Of a stretch of 64,000 nucleotides of DNA, positions 33,612 through 46,500 are shown piece after piece. Origin of the DNA: Amphimedon queenslandica (taxonomy: Eukaryota; Porifera; Demospongiae; Haplosclerida; Niphatidae); the NCBI RefSeq assembly GCF_000090795.2, contig NW_003546350.1, forward strand, positions 179,287-243,286. Direction: 5' to 3'. The translations under genes and the position numbers were made by a program. The notes beneath the pieces are model-generated. The model was not told the origin of the DNA. It made no database searches and saw nothing but the letters and a program-made list of their open reading frames with translations. The number at the start of each line of letters is the position of its first letter. Positions within the stretch are counted from its first letter, which is position 1.

Positions 33612-36600
33612 TCATTTCCTTTTTCTTATTTTCTCCATTTTCATGTCGTGTTGCTGTTCCTGTAGCCATCCTTCAATCTGCTTCACCTTTCTCTTACGCT
33701 CACCATCTCTGCAACATAAATAAAGATACAATACTTACTGTGTAGACACAGTACCAACAATACAATACAGTGAGCATCATTAGGGGTATCACTAATGATG
33801 GAGAAGTCCTTTGCATCACAGACTACTGACATTATAAATTACCTTGTCAGCTGTTCTTTAAGTTTTTGACGTGCTAAGAACTTTGTATCTTTACGTATCT
33901 CTCTAATAGCACCCTGGAATGATAACCAATACACTTAGCTATGAATGTCAAGATAATAATACCTTCAGTTCTCTTTTGTGTTTGTGTTTTAGTTTCATCA
34001 TTTCTCCTTGAGTCTTGTTCGGAGCTTTCCTCCTTCCCGGCTGATAGCTACGAAAATACACTTAATAAACTCACAGAAGAACTGTAGCAAGTCAATTGTA
34101 ATTATAAGAAATTATTAGCCGTACATGTATATACATTACTTACTCATTATCAAACTGTGGTTCAAAGAACTTGACAGATTTCGGCTTACGCCTTAAAACC
34201 TACCAAAGACTTTATTATAATGACAACAATCAGAGGAACAGACTTGAAGGATTGGCTTAGGACGACTGATCCCTGATTCTATTGATGCTTGAACTTGTTC
34301 AAGGAGTGACTGAAGAATTAATATTTTAAAATTATTTCTTGCATTTTTATTTCTTACCTTTAGTGACTTGGGAACATCCAAACTACATGACAAAGGCAAA
34401 ATTCACAAGCAAAGTATATAGAGACTTGCTAACCTTTTGATAGTGTTCAGAGTTGTTTGAAAAATGGCATCAAATGATGGACTGTTATACCAATACTGAC
34501 TTACTGTGTTCAGACACTCCAGTGTTAACTTTAGCAGTGATAATCTATTAAAAATCCAAAGTTGATTGGAATCTGCTCAAATGACTTCAATTTTTCAAGT
34601 TACGGCCACTTTTAAAAAATGCCAAAATTCTGAAAAGTACCCAAGGCTATAGCCCATGGTTTTTTCCAAAAAATGGCTCCAAAATCACCTCCAATTTTTA
34701 TTAAATTTTCTGATACATATTGATGTTCTTATGCTGTATAGAAAGTTTGAGCTGATTCCAACTTCAATTTTTCAAGTTACAGCCATTTTAAGAAAATGCC
34801 AAAATTCTGAAAAGTACCCAAGGCTATAGCCCATGGTTTTTCCCGAAAAGTGGCTCCGAAATCACCTCCAATTTTTATTACATTTTCTGATACATATTGA
34901 TGTTCTTATGCTGTGTAGAAAGTTTGAGCTGATTCCAACTTCAATTTTTCAAGTTACAGCCATTTTAAGAAAATGCCAAAATTCTGAAAAGTACCCAAGG
35001 CTATAGCCCATGGTTTTTCCCGAAAAGTGGCTCCGAAATCACCTCCAATTTTTATTACATTTTCTGATACATATTGATGTTCTTATGCTGTGTAGAAAGT
35101 TTGAGCTGATTCCAACTTCAATTTTTCAAGTTACAGCCATTTTAAAAAGTGCCAAAATTCTGAAAAGTACCCAAGGCTATAGCCCATGGTTTTTCTAAAA
35201 AATGGCTCCGAAATCACCTCCAATTTTTATTACATTTTCTGATACATATTGATGTCCTTATGCTGTGTAGAAAATTTGAGCTGATTCCGACTTCAATTTT
35301 TCAAGTTACGGCCATTTTAAAGAAAATGCCAAAATTGTGAAAATTTTATCCATTTAGATGGCTAGGTCCTTACTTCACTTGATCCAATGATAATTCATCA
35401 ATACTTCTATAACGTAGCAACTCCGCACTATCAGATAAAATAAAAACGGCTAATACCTATAAACTTGGACCCTTACTTTAATATATCAATACCTTCCTCT
35501 TCTTTAGAATATGAATACAAAGATAGAGATTCCTTCAGTTTAACACTGAAGGGATGAGTCAGTGGTACAACTACAGTAAAAGTGGTAAATGCATTGTGTG
35601 TGTGGATACATTACAGTAGCTTTTGACAACATTTTCTGAAATGACTCACCATTTTCTGATGAAAAACATAAAAGTAAGTTACAGAGATAGTTTGCTAGTT
35701 CAGGTATGTACCTCTTGGACACAGAAACATACTGCAGTACAAAGAATTAAAATCAAAATTATATTAGATACACATAACTTACCTCCAGTATCAGTTTACA
35801 CAGGCAGATACTACCAATAACATTCCCAATGGTATTACACACTGTTGTCTATAAAAAGACATAAAATCAACAAGACTGAATGAGCAGTACCTTTGTCAGT
35901 GATGTACACATTAGATGAAGTGAGGGGGTGACTACTGGGTGCTGATAGTCTGACGTGGGAAACACAGCTGCTATCAATTTAAATAAAATTATCTAAAATT
36001 GAAAGACAGTTATATGAATGACACACATGGCCCTATACTTACATCAGAGAGTGAAGGGAAGTTGGCTGTACAATGCTGCTTATAGCATAACTTCAGTTGA
36101 CGCTGAAAGGACTTCACTGTGTACTTAGTATCAATCTTGGCTAATTCATAAATGTACCTGTTAGTTAATGAAAATAGTGAAAAATAGCACTAAAATTCTA
36201 GTAACAATAGCAGTAAAAATGGCTACAAGTACATTATAAATAAGAGCTTCATTCATTCTCATAACTCTTACTGTACAAGTTCATTCAGTATCAGTGGATT
36301 GTGTCTTGTATGGTGAAGACAATACTCCAGTAACACCCTCAGAAATGACTGCAGCATCAAACAGTACATTATGTTACTCAGTATAACATTATTAGCTTAC
36401 CTTCATTCTGTCTTTATTCTCCATTGATAGTACATGATGATGACAACTAATGATTCGTTGTACTATAGTACCACACTCTGATGGAGTCCTGTTATAAAAT
36501 AAGTCAAAACTTCCTTCCCCATAATAGCTACAATATCCTACCTGTCCTGCAGTAGTGACACTAATTCTGATACTTTTGAAGGAACATCTACACACACACA

Positions 36601-38552
36601 CAATGATGATCAGAAATACATGCACACATATACATTGTACATACTTTTAAATGCAAATGGTATATCATTATTAGATGAGACTGGGTCCTTCATATCATCA
36701 GAAACTAACAACAACAACAACAACAATAATATTACAAGTGTAGTTTATTAATCACCATCATTCATAGGATCCTCTTCTTCTTCTCCCAGACTATCAATGT
36801 CATTGTTCTCGTTTTCTTGTTCATCTTCATCAAACTCCTCATTGCTACCTTCTCCCTCTCCCTCTTCCTCCTCCTCCTCCTAATGAAGATTAGGTATCAC
36901 TACAATCATACACACAGTCAGTCAGTCAGTACTAGTATTATGAACTCTATGCATACTTTCTACATCACTGTACCTCATCATCTTCACTTTCATCTTCTCC
37001 CTCCTCCTCCTCCTCCTCCTCTTCTATATCTTCTTCCTCCTCCCTATCTGGTAGTAAGCTGGTCATTCCTTTTGGTAAAACAAGTTGTCCATCATCATAC
37101 TGCAACATGACACGATCGTCTTCTTTAGCCATAGCCCTGAAAGTACATGCACATGATAAAATAGGCTTCTTATGAGGCCATTTCAAACAGTATGACTCCC
37201 ACCTGGTATCATCATCAGCACTAATGTGTTGGTGCTCCTGTGTTATGGAGGCAGCTCCACTCATGCGCTTGAGTCGTTCTTGTTCTAATCTCTCCAGACG
37301 GACTTTCTCTTCTTGAGCCAGTTCTTCATCAGTTTTGAGACGGTCCTTAGCCTACAAGTGTACATGTACATATAAAGAAGATACAGTATAATATCGGTGG
37401 TTTCTGACACACCCACCTGTCCTCTTGGTTCCCTTGACAACTCAACTAAATATCTATCATAATCATCTTCGTTAGCACTGGTGGGTGGAGCCTGCAATTA
37501 ATAAAGCAAAGCAATAGTAATAAATTAATAATAATAATAATATTGACTCACAGCTTTTGATGAGTGATTCAGAAGTGATCTGATGTCATTCCAATCAGAA
37601 TTAAGTTGATCAAGCATATCTTCAACCTTTTCTCTCTCAACTTGTCTCTCATACTAAAGGAGGATGCCATGAACATGTACTCATACATACATGTTAATGT
37701 GCATATCTCACTTTGTGTAGTTTTGATTTGGCAGCCACTTCTCTCATTATCTGCTTCCTTGTTCTACCAGACTCCTCCTACCATACAGGTGGAGCAATAC
37801 CTCATTATTATTATTAATCTAATCTCTCACATTGCCATCTGTTGGTTGCTGAGTGTCTTTCTTTTTCAAAAAACCACCAAAATGATTCTCAGTAGCATCA
37901 ACTGTGAAGAAAAGGAGAAAGAAAGAGAGAGTGAGAGGATTATAAGAAAGTCTTACATTCATCAAGTTGCTCCTCATCATCAAACACAATATCGTTCACA
38001 TGATCTCCTAATGATTGCCCATAATGAGTCAACCCTTCCTCTTCATCCTCTTCAAGATTAAATATACTACCACGCTTGTGTCTCCTCTAAAATAATCAAT
38101 AAGGAATACTATCATATCTTTCTAAATTAATAAGTGGAGTTGTTCTCACTTTGGTCTCAAGTAAGAATCGTTGCAATTCTCGCTCTTCTTCTGGGACGTC
38201 ATCAGTTCCAAACCTCCTATCCAGCAGCTGGTTTGTCTTATCTCTCTCCTGATAGTCTCTTAGCAGAGTCTTCTTCCTCTGTATGTGCAACAATGTACGT
38301 TATATTAGGATCACTGAAAATGTTAAATTAGAAATTAGATACTAATTAAAGGTTGCCATATCGTACGCAACTGTAGCTTACCTTCTCTAAAGCACGGGAT
38401 CTTGATATTCCTGGTAATCCCTTCTCTCCTTTTTCCCTCCTCTGACCCAGTACACTGTATTTCCTCTTATTGATCCTCACTTCAAACGGATTAACTTTAG
38501 CTTGAGTGGATTTGCTCCTCTTCTTTACTTCTTTTAGTCTTTTCTTTCCCAT
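33612..38552 (-). CDS. NOP14: NOP14, SSU processome component
   Basis: Nucleolar protein needed for pre-18S rRNA processing and 40S assembly. The ATG at 38552 begins MGKKRLKEVKKRSKSTQ, then NPFEVRINKRKYSVLGQ, GLPGISRSRALEK and LLRDYQERDKTNQLLDRRFG, all close to family NOP14. A long charged middle follows with acidic runs (36965-37060) and ADDD, then LQDRTPSECGTIVQRIISCH and an alpha-helical C-terminal half. It ends in the conserved basic segment (near 33850-33990) and HDMKMEKIRKRK. Around 20 short exons are inferred and not all junctions were checked. One intron carries a 177 bp satellite array (34560-35345). The gene lies downstream of, and on the same strand as, the beta-helix membrane protein gene. 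Confidence 0.9.
34560..35345. repeat. 177 bp satellite array (about 4.4 units) in a NOP14 intron
   Basis: gtacccaaggctatag starts at 34637, 34814, 34991 and 35167, a period of 176-177 bp. Units are very similar to those at 20.1 and 52.4 kb. Relative to NOP14 transcription the array is antisense, unlike those in FAM136A and attractin. Confidence 0.93.
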
Positions 38553-38761
38553 GATGTGAGCACGTGGTTTGCCTCCGCCTACTTTTATAAGATCAAGATT
38601 ACTAGACTGTTCTCCTCCGTGTCTGTTCTATCACGTGGAATCACGTGCTGTTATACCAAGGCTTGTCTACTAGATTCATAAATCATCTAAAACAAAGGAA
38701 TACATCAACCAATAACAGTTTTAATCACACACAAACATTTTAATGTAATACTGCTTCAAGT
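38553..38761. other. Short intergenic region NOP14 / beta-helix gene
   Basis: 209 bp between the NOP14 start and the stop of the upstream same-strand gene. It must contain the NOP14 promoter. Confidence 0.4.
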
Positions 38762-41700
38762 TTAAAGTTCTAAAACTTGAAGTTCTTCTCTGAAGCTCCC
38801 TACATCACCATCATCTTCATCATTATGAGCATTCTTGATAATATCCATATCAAGATAGCTTGTTGATGCTACAAATGGACTAGGAGGGCCTTCCATTTCA
38901 AGAGAGAGGGATTCATCTGATTTTGAGCTGGACATAGAGGCTTTCCTCAGCTTAGTAATGCTGAACTTCTTTTTTCTGCGATACTTTTGAATAGCCAAGC
39001 TAATAATGAGGATAAAAACAATAAAAATAGGAAGGTAGACCAAGATAATTTGAATATAGCCTGTCAATATCATGATACTGCGCTGAGACTGAGATATTGA
39101 TTCGAAATAACGAGTTAGTGTAAGAGTATTAATCATTCCAAGAAGGAGGAACAGACACCCATCAATGTTGTTATGAAGTTTCTTCCTGTATGGCTGAAAC
39201 TTCAAATGAACTGCTAACATTATCATGACTATGATTTGAGCAATTGACAATGAAGCCAGTGGTATGTCAACCAGTGAAAACAAACTGACAAAAATAGCAC
39301 GATAAAGAAAGTACAGCCCTGCAAAGAAGCGATATTTGTCATCAAAGCAACCTTGAAATACATCAAAAATTGGCTTCAACTTCTCCACGTTCGTTGTTAT
39401 TGTTGCTATTAATTTATTTTCTTGCACTTTCGGCGGCAATAATTTGTAAAACACTGGATATGCCATGAGACAGATTGGAGTAATCGTCACAATTGTTAAG
39501 ATTCCTAATATTGCAACAATGGCTAGTGGTATATGAAAACCAGTGAAATATTCTTGACTTCCCATCTGTTGTACACGCAATGGAGATGTAATACTGTCCC
39601 CTTTACTGCGGAGGAATCCAATTTGTAGTATTTTAAAGCAAATTTGAGTTGTCTGAGAGTAGCAGAGTATTAAAAATGTAGCCAGAGCCTTTGTCAGTGA
39701 TGTTGGCTTAAAGAATGGTCTCTTGCAGCAAGCAGATTGCATCCTATAAAAATAGGTAGACTTCATCACAAACACAAGTGTGACCACTAAGAGAAAAGCA
39801 AAGAAAAGTGAGAGGATCTCCATTCCCATGATGGCAAAGAAACTTCCATTTTTAAACAGACAAAACGAGAGGCTGTCATCATTAAAGAACCTCAGTGAGA
39901 ATGGCTCGTAAAATAAATCTGATATAATGTTGAAAACTTTCTCAGATTTTGAGGCATAGATGACACCATTAGTTGTTGTAAAATATCCCACAATTTGTGC
40001 AAAGAAGACAAATCCATTCCACCTACCAGAGCTAAAGTTTACACCAAGCAAAATGATGATTGTAAACATTAGGGTCAGTGGTATAAAGCTTGATAGTAAA
40101 TAAAAGAGAGGCCCATAGGAGCAAAGCTCATTGTTGCCACATTTGTATCCAGGTGAATTGTAATACACAGAGTTATTCTCTATACAGTTACCACACAAAA
40201 CACCAGTGCGATTATTAGCACCACATATCAGTGAGTCCAATTCAGAGGATGATGGAAAGGAGGGCAGTCTGATATCAAGTATCTGACTACTATTGCAATA
40301 TCCTTGTGGACATAGCCCAGTGTATAAGGTATCTTCTGATTCAATGCCTACATAGCCTATCCAGAAGCCAGAACTAAGTGATGCCACGAATTCCTTATTA
40401 TCACACCTTACAATGCCATTGTAGTGATTACTGTCATCGTCAGCAGAGCAAACACAAGTGTTGTTATTGTTAATGAAACCAGGAGGACAGGAAGAGAGTG
40501 TAACATCAATGCCAATAGTCAAATTACGATAATAGAGTGTTCCTATTTCAAGATGACCTGTTTCGTTAGGCTTTCCCTTCAATTGGAATTTATTGTTAGC
40601 TGTGAATAAGTTATTAAGCTGAAGCGAATTATTTTCAGTTTTTAATATACCAAACAACGGCTCCATTGATTCATGTCCCAGTTCATCACGAGTGACAAAA
40701 GGGATCACAAAATCTTTGCCAGGGACTATATCCTCTTCATTTCCTGCTGCAGAGTGATGAAATTCACTAGTCTCAGTTGCTACATTGTCTCTGACTATGC
40801 CTTTGTGATCAGCAAATGTAAAGTTACCGATGCATTCACTCAGTAGTGTTTCCGGTGGAATGTAGGTTAGGTAAACATGAGTACCTTGGCATAACTTATT
40901 ACAAGGTAGTAGTGATGATATGTACATTGTTTTCCCAAAGGAATCTGTGTTATTTTCAAAATAAAAGTTCGTCTGAAATGTGTCCAGCGTTCTTATTCGC
41001 TCTACGAAGCACGAAGATCCAATAAGAAGTGAAGACTGAATGTCAGTAGAATGAAAAAATATTGCTCCTCCTTTGACAGATGCCTCATTATGATGGAAAA
41101 TAAACGTTGTGTTCTTACTTGTGTATATCGAAGCAAAACCATTAATGGATACAGCTCCACCGTATGTACCGGTATTGCTTGAGAAATTAACTTTTGTGTT
41201 TTCTAATGCAATAGCATTACCGTCAATGAGATACAGAGCAGTTCCATTGTTTCCACTAAAGGTAACTACATCAGCTAATGTGAACGAAATTGCTTTTGAG
41301 TTTAACGTCCCTGCACCTATGGCAGAAATCCCAGCACCGGATGACGAATCACCGGTTACATTGAACACAATGTAATTATTAATAAAACTACAATTAGCAA
41401 AATGAGGGATTGGAAATATGGTGTTAGCTGGAACATTGTTAAAAATAGGCTCAAGATAAATGGCTGAACCATACGTTGCTTTGTTAGAGTTCCATTCTGT
41501 ATCGTAAAACTCTATCTGATTATTAGGATCAACTCGACTAGCTGATGTGACAAAGAAAACAACCCCACCTCCGAAATAAGCCTTGTTGTCAACAATAGTA
41601 CAGGATCGTACAGTGATCCTATTGAAACGATTGTGCATTGTAATGAAATAGAAGCCAAGATCCAATCCACCTCCTCCCAGTATTGCTTCGTTTTGTACTA

Positions 41701-43483
41701 ATTTAGAATTACTGATGACAATGGTGTTGTTGCTAGACTGGTCTTTGCATAATACAAATAATCCTCCTCCATACAACCCACTATTCCCACTAAAATAACA
41801 GCTGCTTATGAAAATAGAATTATTATATGCAAGCCCAGAAAGCCATACCATTAAGCCACCACCAATGCATAGGCGGCTGCAGGGTCGGGCATTTAGGGGC
41901 AATGCCCGACCAAAAATTCTGACCGGAAGTGTGACATCACCATAATTAATAGTTATTCTATGGTTAATTAATAGTTAATAACAGTTATTGCAATTATAAT
42001 TTCAATTTTTTATGAAAATCTTATAATTATGAATGCATAAATGGCAGGCTGATAACAAGGTGAAGAAGAGAGACTAAATAAAGGAGGAGCTCGTGGTGGT
42101 AAGACTTTGGTGCCAATCACAGTGGGCCACCACAGCAACACTAGAAAGCATAATCATTTCATTATTTAGTGCTATTTCAGTGTTCTTTTCTTGTCAGTTG
42201 CAATGTCTAAAAGCCTGGACTAGCTTCACTATGTCCTTTGTGAACAAGCCTGCTAAAAAGGAACAACAGTTTACAACTGAAGTGAACCTAGTAAGTACAG
42301 TATAGAAGTCAATAATACAGATTATCTCATAATTCTTACTTTAGGTCAGTTTCTTGCTGAGAGTTGATGATCATGAGTCTCAGTCTACTCTTGTGGTTGA
42401 TACAGCTACAGTTTTTACAGCTACAGCTGATGTACAGTCAATTGTTGCTCATTCTCCATCACCCTATTCTTCTACTTCCTCTACTAATACTACTACTAGT
42501 ACTATTACCACTACAGAAGTCAGTGTTGGAGCTACACCACCCACTACTTTATTACAATAACCTTCGCTACCAAAAAATTGTGCTAAAAAGGGTGCGTAAA
42601 AGAGGGTGTGGCCAAAATCACGGCGCGCTTCGCGCGCCCAACCCATTTCCTGTGCCACACCCATGCCCGACTAGTAGTCAAATCCTGCAGCCGCCTATGC
42701 ACCAATGTACTTAGAGAATTCAACATTATTTGACCCTGTAGTAACAGAGTTGTTATAGAAGGTGCAGTTATGCACATAGAGTAAAGCATGACTATTGTAC
42801 AAATTAGTGCTGGGGTCACAAACATCCCAAGAAGGACTACACATTGATAGCTCATAGTATATACCTCCTCCTCCAAGAAGACGACCAGTCGATAGCTCCT
42901 GGTCAACCCGAGAGACAGTGTTGTTGGTGAAAGTGGAGTGAGCAATGCTGACATTGCCATTGCTGTCATAGAGTGTTAGACCAGTGCCGTGACTGTTACT
43001 GACATTAATGTGATTTATCCTAATGTTGGTGCAATTTTCAAAGTAAACAGCAGACGAGGAATGATAACTAAAAACACCTTGATGTGTCACGTTTGATTCG
43101 TAATGGTATAATGCTCCACAGTTGATGATAGTCACTTCAGATATGCGTATGTTTGTTACATTAATGAATTTCAGTCCATACTTAACAATCTGTTGGCTAC
43201 AAACTATATTTGTTCCATTCATTCCAAATAAACTAAGGCCGGATATATTGGCAAACTCAATGATTGAGTCTATTATCTCTTCGTCATTGAGAAGCATGAG
43301 TACTGTATCATCACTCACATCTTGGAGAGCAGAGCTGAGATTATTTGCGAACAAGGAGCAATTGTAGTATGATTTAGTGACGTTAGGAACACCATCTTGG
43401 TGAACAACACATAGCACTTGCTGAGAATAGGTGGAAAGAAAACAAGACTGCAATAGCAGAAGAAACAAGAGTGCTATTATCAT
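38762..43483 (-). CDS. Beta-helix ectodomain, 8-TM membrane protein, coding sequence interrupted by a hAT-like element
   Basis: Start ATG at 43483 with signal peptide MIIALLFLLLLQSCFLSTYS. Many right-handed beta-helix (pectate-lyase-like) repeats follow, of the type 'IRINHINVSNSHGTGLTLYD', with NxS/T sites and GGG(I/L) turns. A Cys-rich region (CPPGFINNNNTCVC, CGANNRTGVLCGNC) precedes about eight TM helices (40150-38990) and an acidic, Ser-rich cytoplasmic tail. Segments 43483-42700 and 41859-38762 sum to 3882 nt, so removing the element plus one target duplicate gives an intact frame of 1293 residues across KYIG/GGL. As assembled, translation stops at KYIGA. No in-frame splicing-out was found. 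The function is unknown; a receptor-like role is inferred. Otherwise apparently intronless. Confidence 0.8.
41868..42699. mobile_element. 832 bp hAT-like DNA transposon inserted in a coding sequence
   Basis: Perfect terminal inverted repeats: cataggcggctgcagg at the left and cctgcagccgcctatg at the right. It is flanked by an exact 8 bp duplication, caccaatg, at 41860-41867 and 42700-42707. An 8 bp duplication and (C)A(T)AGGCGG-type ends are typical of hAT elements. Inside are a GC-rich hairpin (42621-42639) and a short two-exon reading frame. No full transposase is present, so the element is non-autonomous. Confidence 0.9.
42231..42560 (+). CDS. Short two-exon reading frame inside the hAT-like element
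   Basis: ATG at 42231, with a candidate donor after 42290 (cta/gtaagt) and acceptor before 42345 (tttag/gtc). Together they give 91 residues: MSFVNKPAKKEQQFTTEVNL, then a Ser/Thr-rich stretch ending GATPPTTLLQ. It could be the N-terminal remnant of an internally deleted transposase gene. No BED finger or hAT dimerisation motif is visible, so this is tentative. Confidence 0.35.
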
Positions 43484-43573
43484 CTTTGAGCAGCGACAAA
43501 ATAACAAGGAAATTACAAGGCGTGGTTTGATTCGGAACCAAGCCTAAAAGGCGGGCCCACGTGGTGACTGGTG
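43484..43573. promoter_or_regulatory. 90 bp bidirectional spacer beta-helix gene / FANCI
   Basis: Only 90 bp separate the divergent start codons, so both promoters must overlap or lie within the transcribed leaders. Confidence 0.5.
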
Positions 43574-46500
43574 ATGGATTCAAGTTTTAGGAGTCAATCT
43601 TCACAAAGAAGACATTCACAGCGTCCTCCTCTATCATTAGCAGAGGTACCAGTTCATTCTATGTAACTATTTTAAATCCTCATAGGTGAAAAGGCAGCTT
43701 GATGCAGCTGCAAATGAGAAGTGGGACATTATCAAACCAATAAGGACAATATTGAAAAGTTAGTGTACATTATGAATTATAATTATTATTGTTAGTCTTT
43801 TCCGTAAGATTTAAAAGAGGGGAATGATGATATATTAAAGGAAATATTTGTATTCTCAATTAATCAGCTAAACGGCGACGAATTAATCAATTCTGTGAGT
43901 GACAATTTAAAACTAATTGGAATGATTTTTTTCTTTAATTTTTAGAAAGGTAGAGAGTTGATTGGACTGTTACTACCTGAGGTATGTGAAAGAAGTACAT
44001 GTACACAATATGTCCATTGACTCCATTCATAGGTGGACAAACTACAAGGTAGCAGTCTTATTGAATTGTCCCATTCGTTTATTGAAGGAATCAAAGATGG
44101 AACTGTATCCAATGGAAGGTATTGCATGTGTAATGACAGTTCATGTACATAATGTGCATCTTTATGTGTGTGTGTGTGTGTGTTAGGAGCATCGAGTTAT
44201 TTCCTAAGATATTGTCGGCCATTTTGAATCAGAAGTCCACTATAACTGCACAGCAACAAGGCATGGAGTGTTTTATTATTATATACTGTACTGGATCTTC
44301 TTCCTCCTCTCTCTCTCCTTTAGGAGGTGCCAATGCTACAATGAGTGGGCGTGATTGGAAATGTCACTTGGTCAATTCTTTCTTCTCTTGCAAGTACTGT
44401 ACTTATGAAGTGTGTCATCATGTTAATGTGTCATCATCTTTCCTTCCATTAGGTGGTCCCCTTCTTGTGTTCTGCAGGTAGTTAATGTCAGTAGGTCAGT
44501 CATTAAATGTCACACTGCTATATCTTTAATTACTGTATAATTACAGGGATGCCCCATTAGAGTCTGAAGAGCTACAGTTCCTCATTGAGAAGTTGTTAAG
44601 GTTTGGAATTTCAGCATTTTAATGGGATATGTGCTCTTTAAATAGAGTAATGAAGACGTTGCCAGTTCAAGAACTCCCTCCATTAATCCACCAGTTATTA
44701 TTGGTAGCTAAGATTGGACAGTACTCCCTCGTACTAACTGGTATCAAGGACCTGTTTAACCGGACTGACAAGGAAAACGATGAAAATACAGATCAAAATG
44801 GAGGAGGTGAAATTGAGTAAGTATGTGCATGTATAAGATGTAGATGGATATCTACATGTACATGTACTCTTCTTCTTTCTCTCTCTCTCTTTTAGTTTAA
44901 TGGAGGCTGGTACTAGTCAAGCTGAAGTATTGAGAAGTGAAGGGACTGCTTTGCTTCATGCTGACTTTGCACTTAAACAGAATCAGGTATGTACAAGTAC
45001 TTAAGAGCATATTATACTTTAAATGAATTCATCATGTACAATGTATGTGATTATGTGCATGTTTAGGAACTATCAAAGGAGTTTTGGAAGCTATTAAAAG
45101 TAAACCTGAATTTGTATATGTTATAGAAATGTTATGGATGAATATATATATATATATATATAGGTGTCATCATCATTGTTTTATCCTTCAAATTATACCC
45201 CATTTATACTGTCCCTGGCTCTCTCTCAGAGCAACATAATAGGATTAGGAGATACTGTAAGATACTATTAGGTGTAGTGTTTTTAAAATATGTCCATTCT
45301 TTGCTGGACTAATTCCTGTAGGTAATGGACAATTTAAAGGCAATCATTGTGAGGTGCTTTAAAGAGAAGGAGAACATTACAAACTCTTACTGGATGCTTG
45401 GTAAATGTTCATGTACACTTGTCTTAGCTAGTTTGTATTTTTTAATGTATGTATATTTTTAGAATTATCTGAGCATAGAGCTGTACCTGATATTGATGAG
45501 ATATTCTTGCGTATTGTTGAAAACAGGTTTGACTGGTTTATTGTACTGGTTTACCTCATACTTACAACCTTTCCCCAATATCCCTCCCTCCTCTCTCTCT
45601 CCACAGTGTTAACGGTTGGGATCTTGTAATGCAAGGTTTGATTAATCTTTCATTTTCCATTTTTGACTCATTCTCACCAAAGAACAGTGCTGGTATGAAT
45701 AGACCTTTATGCTAGCATAAGTTGTAATAATTATATTTATAGCTTCTTATCAAAACACTCCACAAATGAAAGCTTGTATATTAGGAGGTAATATCCTCAT
45801 TAAAGCATTCAAGGTACATATACATGTATACATGTATTATTTATTAACTTTTCTTTTATTTTTTGTGTGCATATACATTCATGTACATGTATATATTCTG
45901 TACAGTCTCAATCTTTTGTGAGATCAGAAGTCCTCACTCAACTGACCAACAGGATTCTGACCAGTTCAACTGTGTATGCTGGACATTACATCAGTGAGCA
46001 TCACCTCATATCACATGATAATCACATGATGATCACATGATGATCACATTATAGGTATATTAGCAGAAATGACTCGGTCTTCCCCTCAAGTATTACTTGA
46101 CATAGGGCCTCAGGTACTTCTCATTCCTTTAATAATTTATAATAAAAAGAAGGAGATGAATATTTTGAAGTCTTTTCTTCTCTTTTACAGCTCAAGGAAG
46201 TATTCACTTATATAATGTGTATTCCTTCATCTTCTGCTATATCTTTGATAAAAGCTATTCTGGTACACTAAAACTACTAATTACCATATCTTATGCTTTC
46301 ATTCTATTTTGACTTCTTCCTTTATCTCTCTCTCCCTCTTTCTGTTATAGCCATTAGTTCAGTTCCGTGCTTCTTACAGAGATTCTCTTCTATTGACTTT
46401 AAGGAAGTCATTATTCTCCAAGTCAGTTACTTGTTCCTCTTGCAGCAGCTGCTATTGCTGATTGATGTGTTTTATATTATAGGGAGATAGAGGCCAGATG

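Noticed and set aside
41868-42699. hAT-like insert as an ordinary intron
   Set aside because: The GT/AG pair nearest the element ends gives a frameshift and an early stop. The perfect inverted ends and 8 bp duplication fit transposition.
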